Shown: positions 42,758 through 51,919 of the stretch, one piece after another
How positions within the stretch are numbered: the first letter of the stretch is position 1
Layout: each line of letters starts with the position of its first letter
Assembly: GCA_913054495.1 (NCBI GenBank)
Contig: CAJXIY010000008.1
Location: 1-58,936, forward strand
From: an uncultured Gammaproteobacteria bacterium
GTDB lineage: Bacteria > Pseudomonadota > Gammaproteobacteria > Pseudomonadales > Pseudohongiellaceae
Direction of reading: 5' to 3'
Length of the DNA: 58,936 nt
Notes under the pieces: generated by a model
What the model was told of the DNA's origin: nothing
The model's database searches: none
Seen by the model: the letters and a program-made list of their open reading frames with translations, nothing else
Translations under genes and position numbers: made by a program

Positions 42758-44719
42758 ATGACTCGATTAACTCGGATGCTTATAGCAAATTTCCTGGTAG
42801 TGGTTTTTTTTGTTGGCTGCGCGCCGCGCTCTGATGATGTGAGCCTGACGGGTACAGCCGGCGAATGGCACCATCATGGTGGCGATCATGCCTCGTCAAA
42901 ATATGCTGGTCTGGACCAGATCGATGCCAGCAATTTTGATCAACTCGAGGTGGCGTGGCGCTGGAAGTCTGCCGATTACCGTATCGATGAGGATCTGCTG
43001 TACTTCACTGGAGACTATCGGGCCACTCCCCTGATGGTTGCAGGGCGGATCTACACCGTCACCAATCACGGCCAGGTGGTAGCACTGGATGCCACCAGCG
43101 GTGAAGAATTCTGGCTTTTCGATCCCGAGAGTTACCGTCTGGGGCCTCCTAATTTTTCGCCGGTGCAGACTCGAGGCATCGAGTATTGGACCGATGGCGA
43201 AGTAGAGCGCATCTTTCTCGCTACCCTGGGCAAACAACTGGTCTCTATCGACGTGGCGACCGGGCGCGCAGATCCCGATTTCGGTGACAATGGCTTCATC
43301 GATTTGAAGGAGAATCTAGGCCGACTCGAATTTGAGATTCGTAACATCACCCATGGCGCACCGCCTATTGCCGTGGGAAATACAGTAATTATTGGCTCAA
43401 AAATATTCGACTACGCCATGCTGAACAGGAGCCCACCGGGGCATGTGCGGGGGTACGACGCCCGCAGCGGTGAATTCAAGTGGCGCTTTAATACCATTCC
43501 GCAGGGCGATGAAGAATTTGTGGAGACCTGGGAGAACGACTCCTGGAGAATCGCCGGCAACACCAATGTCTGGACGTTCATGGCCGCCGACGATGAACTT
43601 GGCCTCGTCTACCTGCCGGTTTCCACCCCGACCAACGATTACTGGGGCGGCATGCGACTCGGTGAAAATGTCTATGCCGAATCCCTGGTGGTCCTCAAGG
43701 CCGATACTGGAGAGCGGGTCTGGCACTTTCAAACCGTACATCACGGACTCTGGGACTATGATATCGCCTCGGCTCCCAACCTCATCGATATCACCGTCGA
43801 CGGCCGCGAAATCAAGGCTGTAGCCCAGGTCTCCAAGACCGGTTTTACCTACGTCTTCGATCGCGTTTCTGGCGAGCCAGTATGGCCAATCGAGGAACGG
43901 GCTGTGGCCCCGAGCACAGTACCCGGCGAGAGAGCCAGTCCGACCCAACCACACCCGACCTGGCCCCTACCCTTTGACCGCATCGGCGTCAGCGAAGACG
44001 ACCTCATAGATTTCACCCCGGAGATAAAGGCAGCGGCATTGGAACTCGCCTCCGAGTTCGTGCTGGGACCGATTTTTACCCCGCCCATCGTAAGAGGCGC
44101 AAACGGCAAGCGCGCCACTTTCGTGGTGCCAGGCGCCGGAGGCGGAGCTAATTTCCCAGGCGCTACCATGGATCCGGAGACCCAGATTCTCTACATTCCC
44201 TCCGCGACTCGACCCATGGGTATGTCGCTGATAGTCCCTCCGGAAGGCAGCTCAGATTGGCCCTATGTGATTCAGATGGACAGGCGGGTCGGTCCCCTCG
44301 GCTTGCCACTATTGAAACCACCCTACCGGCGCATAACGGCGATCGATTTGAATACCGGCGAACATATCTGGCAAATACCTTTCGGTAAGGGTCCTACGGA
44401 TCACCCGTTGATCGCAAATCTTGATCTCGGTCCACTGGGCAGTGTTTATGATGACGTGGTAGCGGAAGGTGGAATCCTGGTCACCAAAACCTTACTGATT
44501 TCTTACCTGGCGCAGAAAGACGAGATCGATGAAGATGCCCACGGCTCGATCCTGGTAGCCCACGACAAAGCCACCGGCGAGCTGGTGGCGACGGTCATGG
44601 TAGAACAGCGATTACACGGCGCACCCATGAGCTACATGCATGAAGGTCGGCAATACATCGCAGTAGCTGGCGGTGGCCGTGATGATGATGCCGAGTTGAT
44701 TGTGTTTGCACTGCCTTAA
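42758..44719 (+). CDS. PQQ-dependent dehydrogenase, lipoprotein (tandem copy 2)
   Basis: A 653-residue paralogue of the preceding protein, with the same length, the same motifs (VWHFQTVHHGLWDYD, PVWPIEERAV, ITAIDLNTGEHIWQIPFG) and a lipobox ending in VGC. The start follows GAGGTC. The two proteins look nearly colinear with most differences conservative, so they arose by tandem duplication and may serve different substrates. They probably share a transcript starting before the PAS sensor gene. It converges on the GH29 gene with only ten bases between. Confidence 0.88.
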   Translation: MTRLTRMLIANFLVVVFFVGCAPRSDDVSLTGTAGEWHHHGGDHASSKYAGLDQIDASNFDQLEVAWRWKSADYRIDEDLLYFTGDYRATPLMVAGRIYTVTNHGQVVALDATSGEEFWLFDPESYRLGPPNFSPVQTRGIEYWTDGEVERIFLATLGKQLVSIDVATGRADPDFGDNGFIDLKENLGRLEFEIRNITHGAPPIAVGNTVIIGSKIFDYAMLNRSPPGHVRGYDARSGEFKWRFNTIPQGDEEFVETWENDSWRIAGNTNVWTFMAADDELGLVYLPVSTPTNDYWGGMRLGENVYAESLVVLKADTGERVWHFQTVHHGLWDYDIASAPNLIDITVDGREIKAVAQVSKTGFTYVFDRVSGEPVWPIEERAVAPSTVPGERASPTQPHPTWPLPFDRIGVSEDDLIDFTPEIKAAALELASEFVLGPIFTPPIVRGANGKRATFVVPGAGGGANFPGATMDPETQILYIPSATRPMGMSLIVPPEGSSDWPYVIQMDRRVGPLGLPLLKPPYRRITAIDLNTGEHIWQIPFGKGPTDHPLIANLDLGPLGSVYDDVVAEGGILVTKTLLISYLAQKDEIDEDAHGSILVAHDKATGELVATVMVEQRLHGAPMSYMHEGRQYIAVAGGGRDDDAELIVFALP

Positions 44720-44729
44720 GTAATCCTGC

Positions 44730-46202
44730 TTAGCGCGCTGTCGCAATGGAGAACGAGTGGGCGGGCGCAGGTCGGAGTGGCTCGTCGAGCTGCAATGTCA
44801 ATACATCGCCCTGCCGTCGAACCCCGACTGGTTTTCCCCGATCCAGACGCGTCGCGACCAGTTCTTCAGGCAATCGACCGGGCACAGAAAATGAAATCTC
44901 GGGCCCGTCTGGTTGCCCGAGAATCGTGACGTATAGAACCTCGCCCCGGCGCGTCAAGTGGACCGGATCGCAGTCGGTAGTTTCGGACTCCGCCGCACTC
45001 CAGGGCGTGGGCCCGTAGATCGCATCACCATCGCGATCCAGCCAATCTCCCAGGAATTCGAGACGGGAGGATTGCATCTCTGGAATCGTCGCGTCGACTC
45101 CTCGAGGACCGACGTTGAGCAGCAGGTTGCCGTTCTTCGAAACCGAATCGACGAAGCTGTGCACGAGTTCGGTTCGATCTTCGTAGTCTTCTTCTTTGTC
45201 TTGTTGGTTGTATCCGAAAGAGGGGCTCATGCCCCGGGTGCACTCCCACTTTCGTTTCTGGATCTCTGGGTAGCTCGTGTACTCGGGGGTGCGAAAGTCA
45301 CAATGCGCTGGCATTGGCGGGATGATATCCGGGGAGTACTCGCCCTTGGCCGCATCCTTGCGGATTTTGCTTTCGAGCCAGAGGTCGGCGAGGCGCTTGA
45401 TCGGGGGTAGAGAGATCAATTTCACCTTCCAGTTTCGATGCATCCAGCGGTCGTTGATCACTCCCTCGGGCACTGCATCGTAGTAGTCGACAAAGAGCTT
45501 CAACATCGGTGCCAGGGGTGTGGGCCAAGAGATATCGTTCCAGAGAATGCTGGGTTCGTAGCGTTCGATCAGCTCGCGCACCTGGGCTTCGGCATAGGCG
45601 GGATAGTCTCCACCGGGCGTCGAACCGATGAATTGCACGATGGTACGGACGGGCTTGGTGTTGAACGACCAGTCGATGCCACCGGAGTAGTAGACCCCGA
45701 AGCGAAGCCCCTCCGCGCGAACCGCGCTCGCGAGTTCTCCGACGACGTCGCGTTTGGTCGTCCAGGCGTCCTGATTCGGATTCTTGACCTCGCTCGGCCA
45801 GAGGCAGAATCCGTCGTGGTGTTTGGTCACGAGGACGACATAGCGGGCACCCGCACGCTTGAAGAGTCGCGCCCACTCTGCTGGGTCCCAGTTCTCGAGC
45901 CCCGCTTCGAAGGTCTGCTTGAAGTCGGCGTAGGGACGGCCCTGCCAGACGTCGGCGTGGTGCTTTGCCGAGGGGCTCTCGGGGACACGGATCGCGTTCT
46001 GGTACCACTCGGTATAGGGAGTCATCGCCGCTGAGATGCGATAGTGATCGATGAAGGCTTCAGAGATGTGACGCAAGCGTGGCGCAAAGGCGGGGATGGA
46101 GAAGAGTCCCCAATGAATGAAGATGCCCAGTTTGGCGTCCTGGAACCACTGGGGTACCGGGTGTCGATGAAGTGATTCGAGGCTGCGCTCGTAGGAAGTC
46201 AA
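44730..46202 (-). CDS. GH29 alpha-L-fucosidase
   Basis: A glycoside hydrolase of family 29 of about 490 residues. I place the start at the TTG at 46202, 11 bases after AAGGAG, giving LTSYERSLESLHRHPVPQWF; the frame is open to 46343 with an ATG at 46274 as an alternative. Motifs are KLGIFIHWGLFSIPAF, RYVVLVTKHHDGFCLWPS and SILWNDISWP, whose aspartate is the likely nucleophile, then NGNLLLNVGPRGVDA. No signal peptide is seen, so it is probably cytoplasmic. It removes terminal fucose. The sequence looks richer in G and C than its neighbours and no sugar gene adjoins, so transfer is likely. Confidence 0.82.
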   Translation of the reverse strand: MTSYERSLESLHRHPVPQWFQDAKLGIFIHWGLFSIPAFAPRLRHISEAFIDHYRISAAMTPYTEWYQNAIRVPESPSAKHHADVWQGRPYADFKQTFEAGLENWDPAEWARLFKRAGARYVVLVTKHHDGFCLWPSEVKNPNQDAWTTKRDVVGELASAVRAEGLRFGVYYSGGIDWSFNTKPVRTIVQFIGSTPGGDYPAYAEAQVRELIERYEPSILWNDISWPTPLAPMLKLFVDYYDAVPEGVINDRWMHRNWKVKLISLPPIKRLADLWLESKIRKDAAKGEYSPDIIPPMPAHCDFRTPEYTSYPEIQKRKWECTRGMSPSFGYNQQDKEEDYEDRTELVHSFVDSVSKNGNLLLNVGPRGVDATIPEMQSSRLEFLGDWLDRDGDAIYGPTPWSAAESETTDCDPVHLTRRGEVLYVTILGQPDGPEISFSVPGRLPEELVATRLDRGKPVGVRRQGDVLTLQLDEPLRPAPAHSFSIATAR

Positions 46203-46545
46203 CGCTGTGATCGCTCCTTTTCTTCCCGTCGATCTGAGAAGCGGAATTGGATGGGCCCTCGATGCTGAATTCATTCTTGCGGATAGCCAATTCTTGCGTA
46301 GAAGCAGCATAAAAGCTATCTCTCTAAGTGTCCACACCGTCATTTGGCGAAAATTATCGTCCTGCTAACACTGAGGTCCTTCGGAAATCCGGAAATCTCC
46401 TTAAATCTCCACGACATTGACTAATCTAGCGGGCCATCTGTCCTCCAATTCAACCATTTTTGAATTGTTTGCAATTTCAGGCCGCAGCTCGCCCAGTCGC
46501 TTTCTGCTGTGCAGGGACGCACGAATGTCGCGAGCGCACTGCCTT
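46203..46545. other. non-coding stretch after fucosidase start
   Basis: This interval contains the fucosidase upstream region and an IR (CAATTCAA and TTGAATTG at 46446-46467). I see no gene. It ends at a transposase remnant. Confidence 0.4.
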
Positions 46546-46686
46546 TTAGCTCACCTCAATACCTAGTTCAGCCAGCAAATCTTCGATATCTCTATGGCTT
46601 AGGTTGAATCGATGGTAGAGCCAGACGGCATGTTGGATAATTTGAGGGGGAAATCTGTGTCTTTTGTATATTTTTGATCGATTCGT
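46546..46686 (-). pseudogene. IS6-family transposase N-terminal remnant
   Basis: Minus-strand reading gives KIYKRHRFPPQIIQHAVWLY then HRFNLSHRDIEDLLAELGIEVS and a stop, which matches the first 45 residues of IS6-family transposases (a start region followed by helix-turn-helix). The original ATG is now ACG at 46684-46686, as judged from the copy at 48480 (ATG AAC CAA TCG AAA). The rest of the transposase is missing. The terminal repeat of the element is at 46712-46727. Confidence 0.75.
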
Positions 46687-46711
46687 GCGCCAAATTGTCG
46701 CAGATCGGCGT

Positions 46712-46727
46712 TTAACTTGTCAGTACC
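46712..46727 (-). repeat. terminal repeat of IS6-like element
   Basis: TTAACTTGTCAGTACC on the plus strand is the reverse of GGTACTGACAAGTTAA, the left end of the element whose transposase remnant is at 46546-46686. It lies 67 bases before the acyl-CoA ligase start. Confidence 0.65.
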
Positions 46728-46793
46728 AGAAACTGGTATGTCTATGCGAATTGTACCCTGTTGAACCAATTTATTCGGTAGGATAGCCGCAGT

Positions 46794-48428
46794 ATGATAA
46801 CAACATACATCGACACAGTAACCGCTTTAATGGAGCGTAATGTTGCCCGTCACTGCGACGACACCGCGGTGATCTACGGTAAACAACAAATGACCTATGG
46901 TGCTTTAAACCAGCTGTCTTTAAAAGCAGCCCGAGGATTGAGCAACCTGGGAGTGAAATCCGGTGACCGCGTCGCCTTTTGGCTACCCAATACCATCGCC
47001 TATATTGCCCTCTATCTGGCCTGTACTCGTTTGGGTGCTATCGCCGTTGCCGTGAATACCCGCTATCGAAGCGTAGAGGTGAGCGACATCGTCCGGCGTT
47101 CCGGCGCCAAGCTGATGGTGCTGTGGCCGGGGTTTCGCAATATTGATTTCCTGGAAATCCTTTCGGAGATTCCCGAAGACGCGTTGGGTCAATTGGAAAC
47201 GGTCATCCTCTATGACGAGGGCCAAGTGGTGAACGATGTGCCGTCTGCGATTGCCGCGAAAAACCAGCTCGGCTACGAAGAGCTTGTTGCCGCAGATCCT
47301 TACGATCAGGATCACTCGGGTCCTGATGTCGGTTGCAATATTTTCACCACCTCGGGCACCACCAAGGCACCTAAATTTGTCCTGCATCGGCAGACAGGAA
47401 TCGCACAACATGCCCAGGATGTTTGGCGTAATTTGGAACCCTTGATCGTAGGTGAGTTTGAAGATGGCTGCTTCCTGCAGACCTTGCCCCTATGTGGAGT
47501 GTTTGGTTTCAACCATATCACTGCGGCGATAGCCGGCGGCCGACCGACGGTGCTGCAAAACTCTTTCGATGCAGCCGAGGCCGTTGCCTTAATCGATACT
47601 CATAAGGTGCGTTACTTCAGTGCCACCGACGACATGATCATCGCGATGCTGGCAGCCGACCCACGAGAGCAGGCGATGCCGGGGCTGGTGTGTTGTGCCT
47701 ACGGCGCGTTCAATATGTCAGCCGATGAAGTGGCACGCCGGGCCCACGCGCGTGGTGTCAAGTTGGTTGGCCTATATGGCATGAGTGAAGTGCAGGCCCT
47801 GTTTGCTCGCCGCGATCATACATTACCGTATGACGAACGATATGTGCCGGGCGGTAAATTGATTTCTGATCAGGCCAAAGTGCGGACACGCAATCCCGAG
47901 ACGGGCGAACTGATGGGCCATGGGGAAAGTGGAGAGTTGGAACTCAAGGGTCCAAGCCTGATGCTGGAATATTTCGAAGATCCCGACGCCACCTCGGAGG
48001 CAATGACCGCAGACGGCTATCTGCGCTCCGGCGACCTGGGCTATACCACATCAGAAGACAGCTTCGTATTTGAGGCGCGCATGGGAGATACCCTGCGGCT
48101 TGGCGGTTATCTGGTGAGCCCCGTTGAGATCGAAAGCCATCTGGCGGAACACCCGCAAGTAGAGGCTGCACAGGTGGTAGCTGTTAGAGTCGGGGAAGTG
48201 ATGCGGCCGTTTGCTTTCGTGATTCCAACAACGCTGGGTGAACTGGATCAGGAGGCACTAGGCCAATATTGTAAGCAAGGCTTGGCGCGCTTTAAAGTGC
48301 CGGTGGCTTTTCTTGAAATAAATACGTTTCCTACCACCGAGAGTCCAAACGGAACCAAGATCCAACGAGCCAAGCTGCGTCGATTAGCAGAGGTAGCCAT
48401 GGCCGAGCAAGCCGCCGAGGGGAGTTAG
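46794..48428 (+). CDS. AMP-dependent acyl-CoA synthetase/ligase
   Basis: A 544-residue adenylate-forming ligase. The core motifs TTSGTTKAPKFVLH (P-loop), YGMSE, SGDLGYTTSEDSFVFEARMGDTLRLGG and a C-terminal lysine region (ESPNGTKIQRAKLR) are present. It activates a carboxylic acid with ATP to an acyl-adenylate and then CoA ester in the cytoplasm. The start follows AGGAT. It is flanked by an IS6-like end on the left and another on the right, so it may have moved as a cargo. Substrate unknown; length suits medium- or aromatic-acid ligases. Confidence 0.9.
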   Translation: MITTYIDTVTALMERNVARHCDDTAVIYGKQQMTYGALNQLSLKAARGLSNLGVKSGDRVAFWLPNTIAYIALYLACTRLGAIAVAVNTRYRSVEVSDIVRRSGAKLMVLWPGFRNIDFLEILSEIPEDALGQLETVILYDEGQVVNDVPSAIAAKNQLGYEELVAADPYDQDHSGPDVGCNIFTTSGTTKAPKFVLHRQTGIAQHAQDVWRNLEPLIVGEFEDGCFLQTLPLCGVFGFNHITAAIAGGRPTVLQNSFDAAEAVALIDTHKVRYFSATDDMIIAMLAADPREQAMPGLVCCAYGAFNMSADEVARRAHARGVKLVGLYGMSEVQALFARRDHTLPYDERYVPGGKLISDQAKVRTRNPETGELMGHGESGELELKGPSLMLEYFEDPDATSEAMTADGYLRSGDLGYTTSEDSFVFEARMGDTLRLGGYLVSPVEIESHLAEHPQVEAAQVVAVRVGEVMRPFAFVIPTTLGELDQEALGQYCKQGLARFKVPVAFLEINTFPTTESPNGTKIQRAKLRRLAEVAMAEQAAEGS

Positions 48429-48438
48429 GAGCCAGGGG

Positions 48439-48583
48439 GATACTGACAAGTTAATCCCCCTTCTGTGACAATTTGCCGTATGAACCAATCGAAAGCTTAC
48501 AGACACCACCGATTTCCACCTCAAATTAATCAACATACCGTTTGGCTCTTTCATCGATTTCAGGGGTTAACTTGTCAATACCC
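48439..48583 (+). mobile_element. internally deleted IS6-like element (MITE-like)
   Basis: Starts with GATACTGACAAGTTAATCC at 48439 and ends with GGGGTTAACTTGTCAATACC at 48563-48582, inverted terminal repeats. Between them an ATG at 48480 begins MNQSKAYRHHRFPPQINQ followed by HTVWLFHRF, the same transposase start as in the copy at 46546-46686. The remainder of the transposase is deleted. The left 40 bases align well with the end region of the other remnant. Confidence 0.75.
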
Positions 48584-48744
48584 GTGAGAAGCCTCGTCGT
48601 TTGACCTGCACTCCAGGCTGATGCTTCGAAATCCCCGGTTTCACCTCCCTCCGCCACATTCGTACCATTCACCTAAGGCTTTTATAGGCATCCCTAAATC
48701 GTGTAGTATCCTCGGCTCACACTATTAATTAGCCCGGGGGCAGT

Positions 48745-50640
48745 ATGTCTTTAAGAAATCTCCTGAAATACCTAACCGCCAGCTTTCTCTCAATTTTCAT
48801 CCTCAATGGTACTGCCGCCGATTGGCCCAGTTACGGCGGAGACAACGGCTCCAGCAAGTACTCAACATTGGACCAGATTACAGCCCAGAACGTAGACGAC
48901 CTGGTCGTAGCCTGGAGCTGGGACAGTGTTGATAATGAGACAGTTGCCGCCAATATTGCCGGAACCAATTCCACCGCTGTCCCCGGTCCCTACAAGGCTA
49001 CGCCTATAGTCGTGGAAGGTATCATGTATATTCCAACTTCATTTGGTCGCGTGGTGGCCCTGGATGCACAAAGCGGTGAAGCACGTTGGGTGTTCGATAC
49101 GCGAGCCTGGGAGGCAGGACGCCCAGCGAACCTTGGTTATAACACTCGAGGTGTTGCTTACTGGGAAGGAAGCGGGAAGCGCAGGATCTTCTTCGCTACC
49201 AATGATTCTTATTTGTGGGCCCTGGACGCCGAGACCGGGCAGGTCGATTCGGCTTTCGGAGACGGTGGCAGGGTAGATCTTAGCCAGGGACTGGGCAGGG
49301 AGATAAATAAGCGAGATTACGGTGTCGTATCGCCAGTACTGGTTACCAATAACAAGGTAATCGTCAATTCAATTGTCAATGATGCTCCCGCTAGCTTAGA
49401 AACGCCACCGGGTCATGTGCGCGCATTTAATCCGGAAACAGGGGCGCTGGAGTGGATGTTCGAAACTATTCCCCAAGCCGGTGAATTTGGAAACGAAACC
49501 TGGGAAGACGGCTCCTGGGAATACACCGGGAGCACTAATGCATGGACCATCATGAGTGCTGATGATGAATTGGGGATCGCCTACATACCCATCGGTACGC
49601 CGACCAATGACTGGTATGGCGGCATGCGAAAAGGGGATAACCTGTTTGCGGAAAGCCTGGTTGCGGTAGACGTCAATACCGGAGAGCGAATCTGGCATTT
49701 TCAGATGATTCATCACGGTGTGTGGGACTATGATCTACCCGCAGCGCCTACTCTGGTGGACATTACCGTAGATGGTCGCCCGATCAAGGCTGTTGCGGCA
49801 ATTTCCAAGCAGGGTTTCACCTATGTATTTGATCGAGTCACCGGAGAACCTGTCTGGCCTATCGAGGAACGAGCGGTGCCGCAAAGCTCGGTCCCTAATG
49901 AACGTCTGTCACCTACCCAGCCCTTTCCAACCAAGCCGGCAGCATTTGAGCCCCAGGGTATATCAGATGAAACCTTGATAGATTTCTCACCGGCATTACG
50001 GAGCGAGGCCCTACAGAATATCGAGAAATTTGACTATGGGCGTCTGTTCATACCACCCACGTTGCGCGGAACAATACAATTTCCCGGTTGGGGAGGGGGA
50101 GGAGAGTGGCATGGCGCCGCTTTTGATCCTGAGACAGGGCTGTATTACATTCCTTCGGCTTCTGCACCGATTGTAGTGCAGCTGATAGAAGCCAGGCGAG
50201 GACGGGAAGAGATGGGCTACGTGCGTGGTGGCGCGAGATCAGTTTCAGGGCCCCAGAATCTACCGTTGATTAAACCCCCTTATGGGCGCATCACGGCTAT
50301 TGATCTCAACAGCGGGGACCACGTCTGGATGGTGCCACATGGTGAAGGTATACGGCAGCAGATTATTGACATGGGGATACTTGACCCCGGACCAGTAGGA
50401 AGCAGCGACAGGACCGGACCCCTACTGACCAAGACTCTGTTGTTTATGGCGCAGAGGGATGGTGATCGAAATCTGTTGAGGGCGTTTAATAAGGCTAGCG
50501 GTGAAATTATTCATGAGATTGAGTTGCCACTTCGGCCGACCGGTACGCCCATGACTTACTCGATCGATGGCAAGCAGTACGTGACTATTGCAGTCGGCGG
50601 TCGCGGGGATGCCAGGTTAGTGACCTTGAGCTTGCCCTAA
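48745..50640 (+). CDS. PQQ-dependent dehydrogenase (third copy)
   Basis: A 631-residue exported quinoprotein dehydrogenase with a Sec signal peptide (residues 1-25, NGTAADW). Motifs DWPSYGGDNGSSKYSTLDQI, VWDYDLPAAPTLVD, FTYVFDRVTGEPVWPIEERA and ITAIDLNSGDHVWMVPHGEG are typical of the family. It is more distant from the tandem pair than these are from each other. The start has GGGGG four bases upstream. It sits between the deleted IS6-like element and a lone terminal repeat at 50656 and is followed by a porin gene. Substrate unknown. Confidence 0.88.
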   Translation: MSLRNLLKYLTASFLSIFILNGTAADWPSYGGDNGSSKYSTLDQITAQNVDDLVVAWSWDSVDNETVAANIAGTNSTAVPGPYKATPIVVEGIMYIPTSFGRVVALDAQSGEARWVFDTRAWEAGRPANLGYNTRGVAYWEGSGKRRIFFATNDSYLWALDAETGQVDSAFGDGGRVDLSQGLGREINKRDYGVVSPVLVTNNKVIVNSIVNDAPASLETPPGHVRAFNPETGALEWMFETIPQAGEFGNETWEDGSWEYTGSTNAWTIMSADDELGIAYIPIGTPTNDWYGGMRKGDNLFAESLVAVDVNTGERIWHFQMIHHGVWDYDLPAAPTLVDITVDGRPIKAVAAISKQGFTYVFDRVTGEPVWPIEERAVPQSSVPNERLSPTQPFPTKPAAFEPQGISDETLIDFSPALRSEALQNIEKFDYGRLFIPPTLRGTIQFPGWGGGGEWHGAAFDPETGLYYIPSASAPIVVQLIEARRGREEMGYVRGGARSVSGPQNLPLIKPPYGRITAIDLNSGDHVWMVPHGEGIRQQIIDMGILDPGPVGSSDRTGPLLTKTLLFMAQRDGDRNLLRAFNKASGEIIHEIELPLRPTGTPMTYSIDGKQYVTIAVGGRGDARLVTLSLP

Positions 50641-50655
50641 AAAAGTAATGACAGT

Positions 50656-50670
50656 TTAACTTGTCAATAC
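50656..50670 (-). repeat. solo IS6-like terminal repeat
   Basis: TTAACTTGTCAATAC matches the inner terminal repeat of the element at 48439-48583. No transposase sequence is attached. It lies 15 bases after the PQQ gene stop. Confidence 0.5.
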
Positions 50671-50734
50671 TGTTCACAGGCATGGAGGAAGGCGTGGTCG
50701 ACATTGAAACTTGTAGTTAATTGGGATGTAAAAA

Positions 50735-51724
50735 GTGAAGAACCCTGCCCTGTCTCTATCGACAGTAAGTTTCGCCATGCTTATAGGCCTGGCGAGCGGA
50801 ATCAGCCGCGGACAATCTGAATTTGAATTCTATGGCAGAGCCGACATCACGGCGAATCAGATCAATCTAAACTCCCTGCTCCCACAACAGCAGGAATGGC
50901 AGCTCAACAGCAATGCCTCCCGCGTTGGCTTCAGGGGCAGCTATCAAATTTCTGACTCTCTCGAAGCCATTTATCAGCTCGAACTGGAAGTAAATTTCGA
51001 TGACGACGACAGCATTGCCGCCAGAGGCAAGGATCTGTTCGAGAACCGAAATACTTATATCGGCTTGCAAGGGAATTTCGGTCGAATCATTGCCGGCAGA
51101 TATGATACCCCTGCGAAAACTGCCGGCCGCGAAGTGGACCGCTTCAACGACCAGGCAGTGGCTGATATCAAGAACTTCATGGAGGGTGAAGACCGCATCA
51201 GCGATCTGCTCATGTACACGACACCAGACTGGATGGGATTTTCTGCTACGGCGGGAATCATTACCGCAGAAGACGCAAGCGCCGTCACCGGCAATAGCGA
51301 CCTCGCCCATGGCTCAACCCTGTCCCTCAATTTCTCCAACGATTTTGTCACCGCGGCGATTGCCACCAATAACGATATAGACAAGCAGGATCTCACGCGT
51401 TTGATGACAAATTTTTACATCGGCGCCACCGAAGTAGGTTTCATCTGGCAGCAAGCCGACCGCATCGATATAGATGCCGACGAGGAATCCTGGTTCATAA
51501 GTGCTGAACATAGAATCAATGAAGACTGGCGAATAAAGGGGCAGTACGGCATCACCGAGTACAGCGTGCTATCTAACAAAGATGAGCAATTTGTTCTTGG
51601 TGTGGACCGCATTCTCAACGGCAATGCATTCCTCTACGTCAACTACGTGCAACTCGACCGGGATCAGACGGTGGTTTCCTTTTCCGATAACAGCCTGGCC
51701 ATCGGTTTTCGGCTCAGCTTCTAA
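50735..51724 (+). CDS. Gram-negative porin
   Basis: A 329-residue outer-membrane protein with a GTG start, a signal peptide (residues 1-27) and alternating strands throughout: FEFYGRADITANQINL, SRVGFRGSYQISDSLEAIYQLELEV and NRNTYIGLQGNFGRIIAGRYDTP, the classic trimeric porin opening, and a terminal phenylalanine (IGFRLSF). It probably admits small solutes. It follows the third PQQ dehydrogenase in the same direction (94 bases), which suggests supply of that enzyme's substrate. Specificity cannot be read. Confidence 0.88.
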   Translation: MKNPALSLSTVSFAMLIGLASGISRGQSEFEFYGRADITANQINLNSLLPQQQEWQLNSNASRVGFRGSYQISDSLEAIYQLELEVNFDDDDSIAARGKDLFENRNTYIGLQGNFGRIIAGRYDTPAKTAGREVDRFNDQAVADIKNFMEGEDRISDLLMYTTPDWMGFSATAGIITAEDASAVTGNSDLAHGSTLSLNFSNDFVTAAIATNNDIDKQDLTRLMTNFYIGATEVGFIWQQADRIDIDADEESWFISAEHRINEDWRIKGQYGITEYSVLSNKDEQFVLGVDRILNGNAFLYVNYVQLDRDQTVVSFSDNSLAIGFRLSF

Positions 51725-51919
51725 GCTGTGGCGATCTGACAATCTTTACCTTTGCTTAAAACAGAGGAGCCGATAGGGGGCGGTGAGCTAAATTATCCCG
51801 GATTTCCCTGAAGTCCAGAATCCCAAACCCACTTGTTTCGATGTATTACCGTGGCGGAGCAATGTGGGAGTATACTCCGACACCAATCCCACACCTGCTT
51901 CGCTGCCGACCACTTTTAG

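Noticed and set aside
45298-46034. Long ORFs on both strands over the fucosidase gene
   Set aside because: High-GC shadow frames; only the GH29 frame has family motifs.
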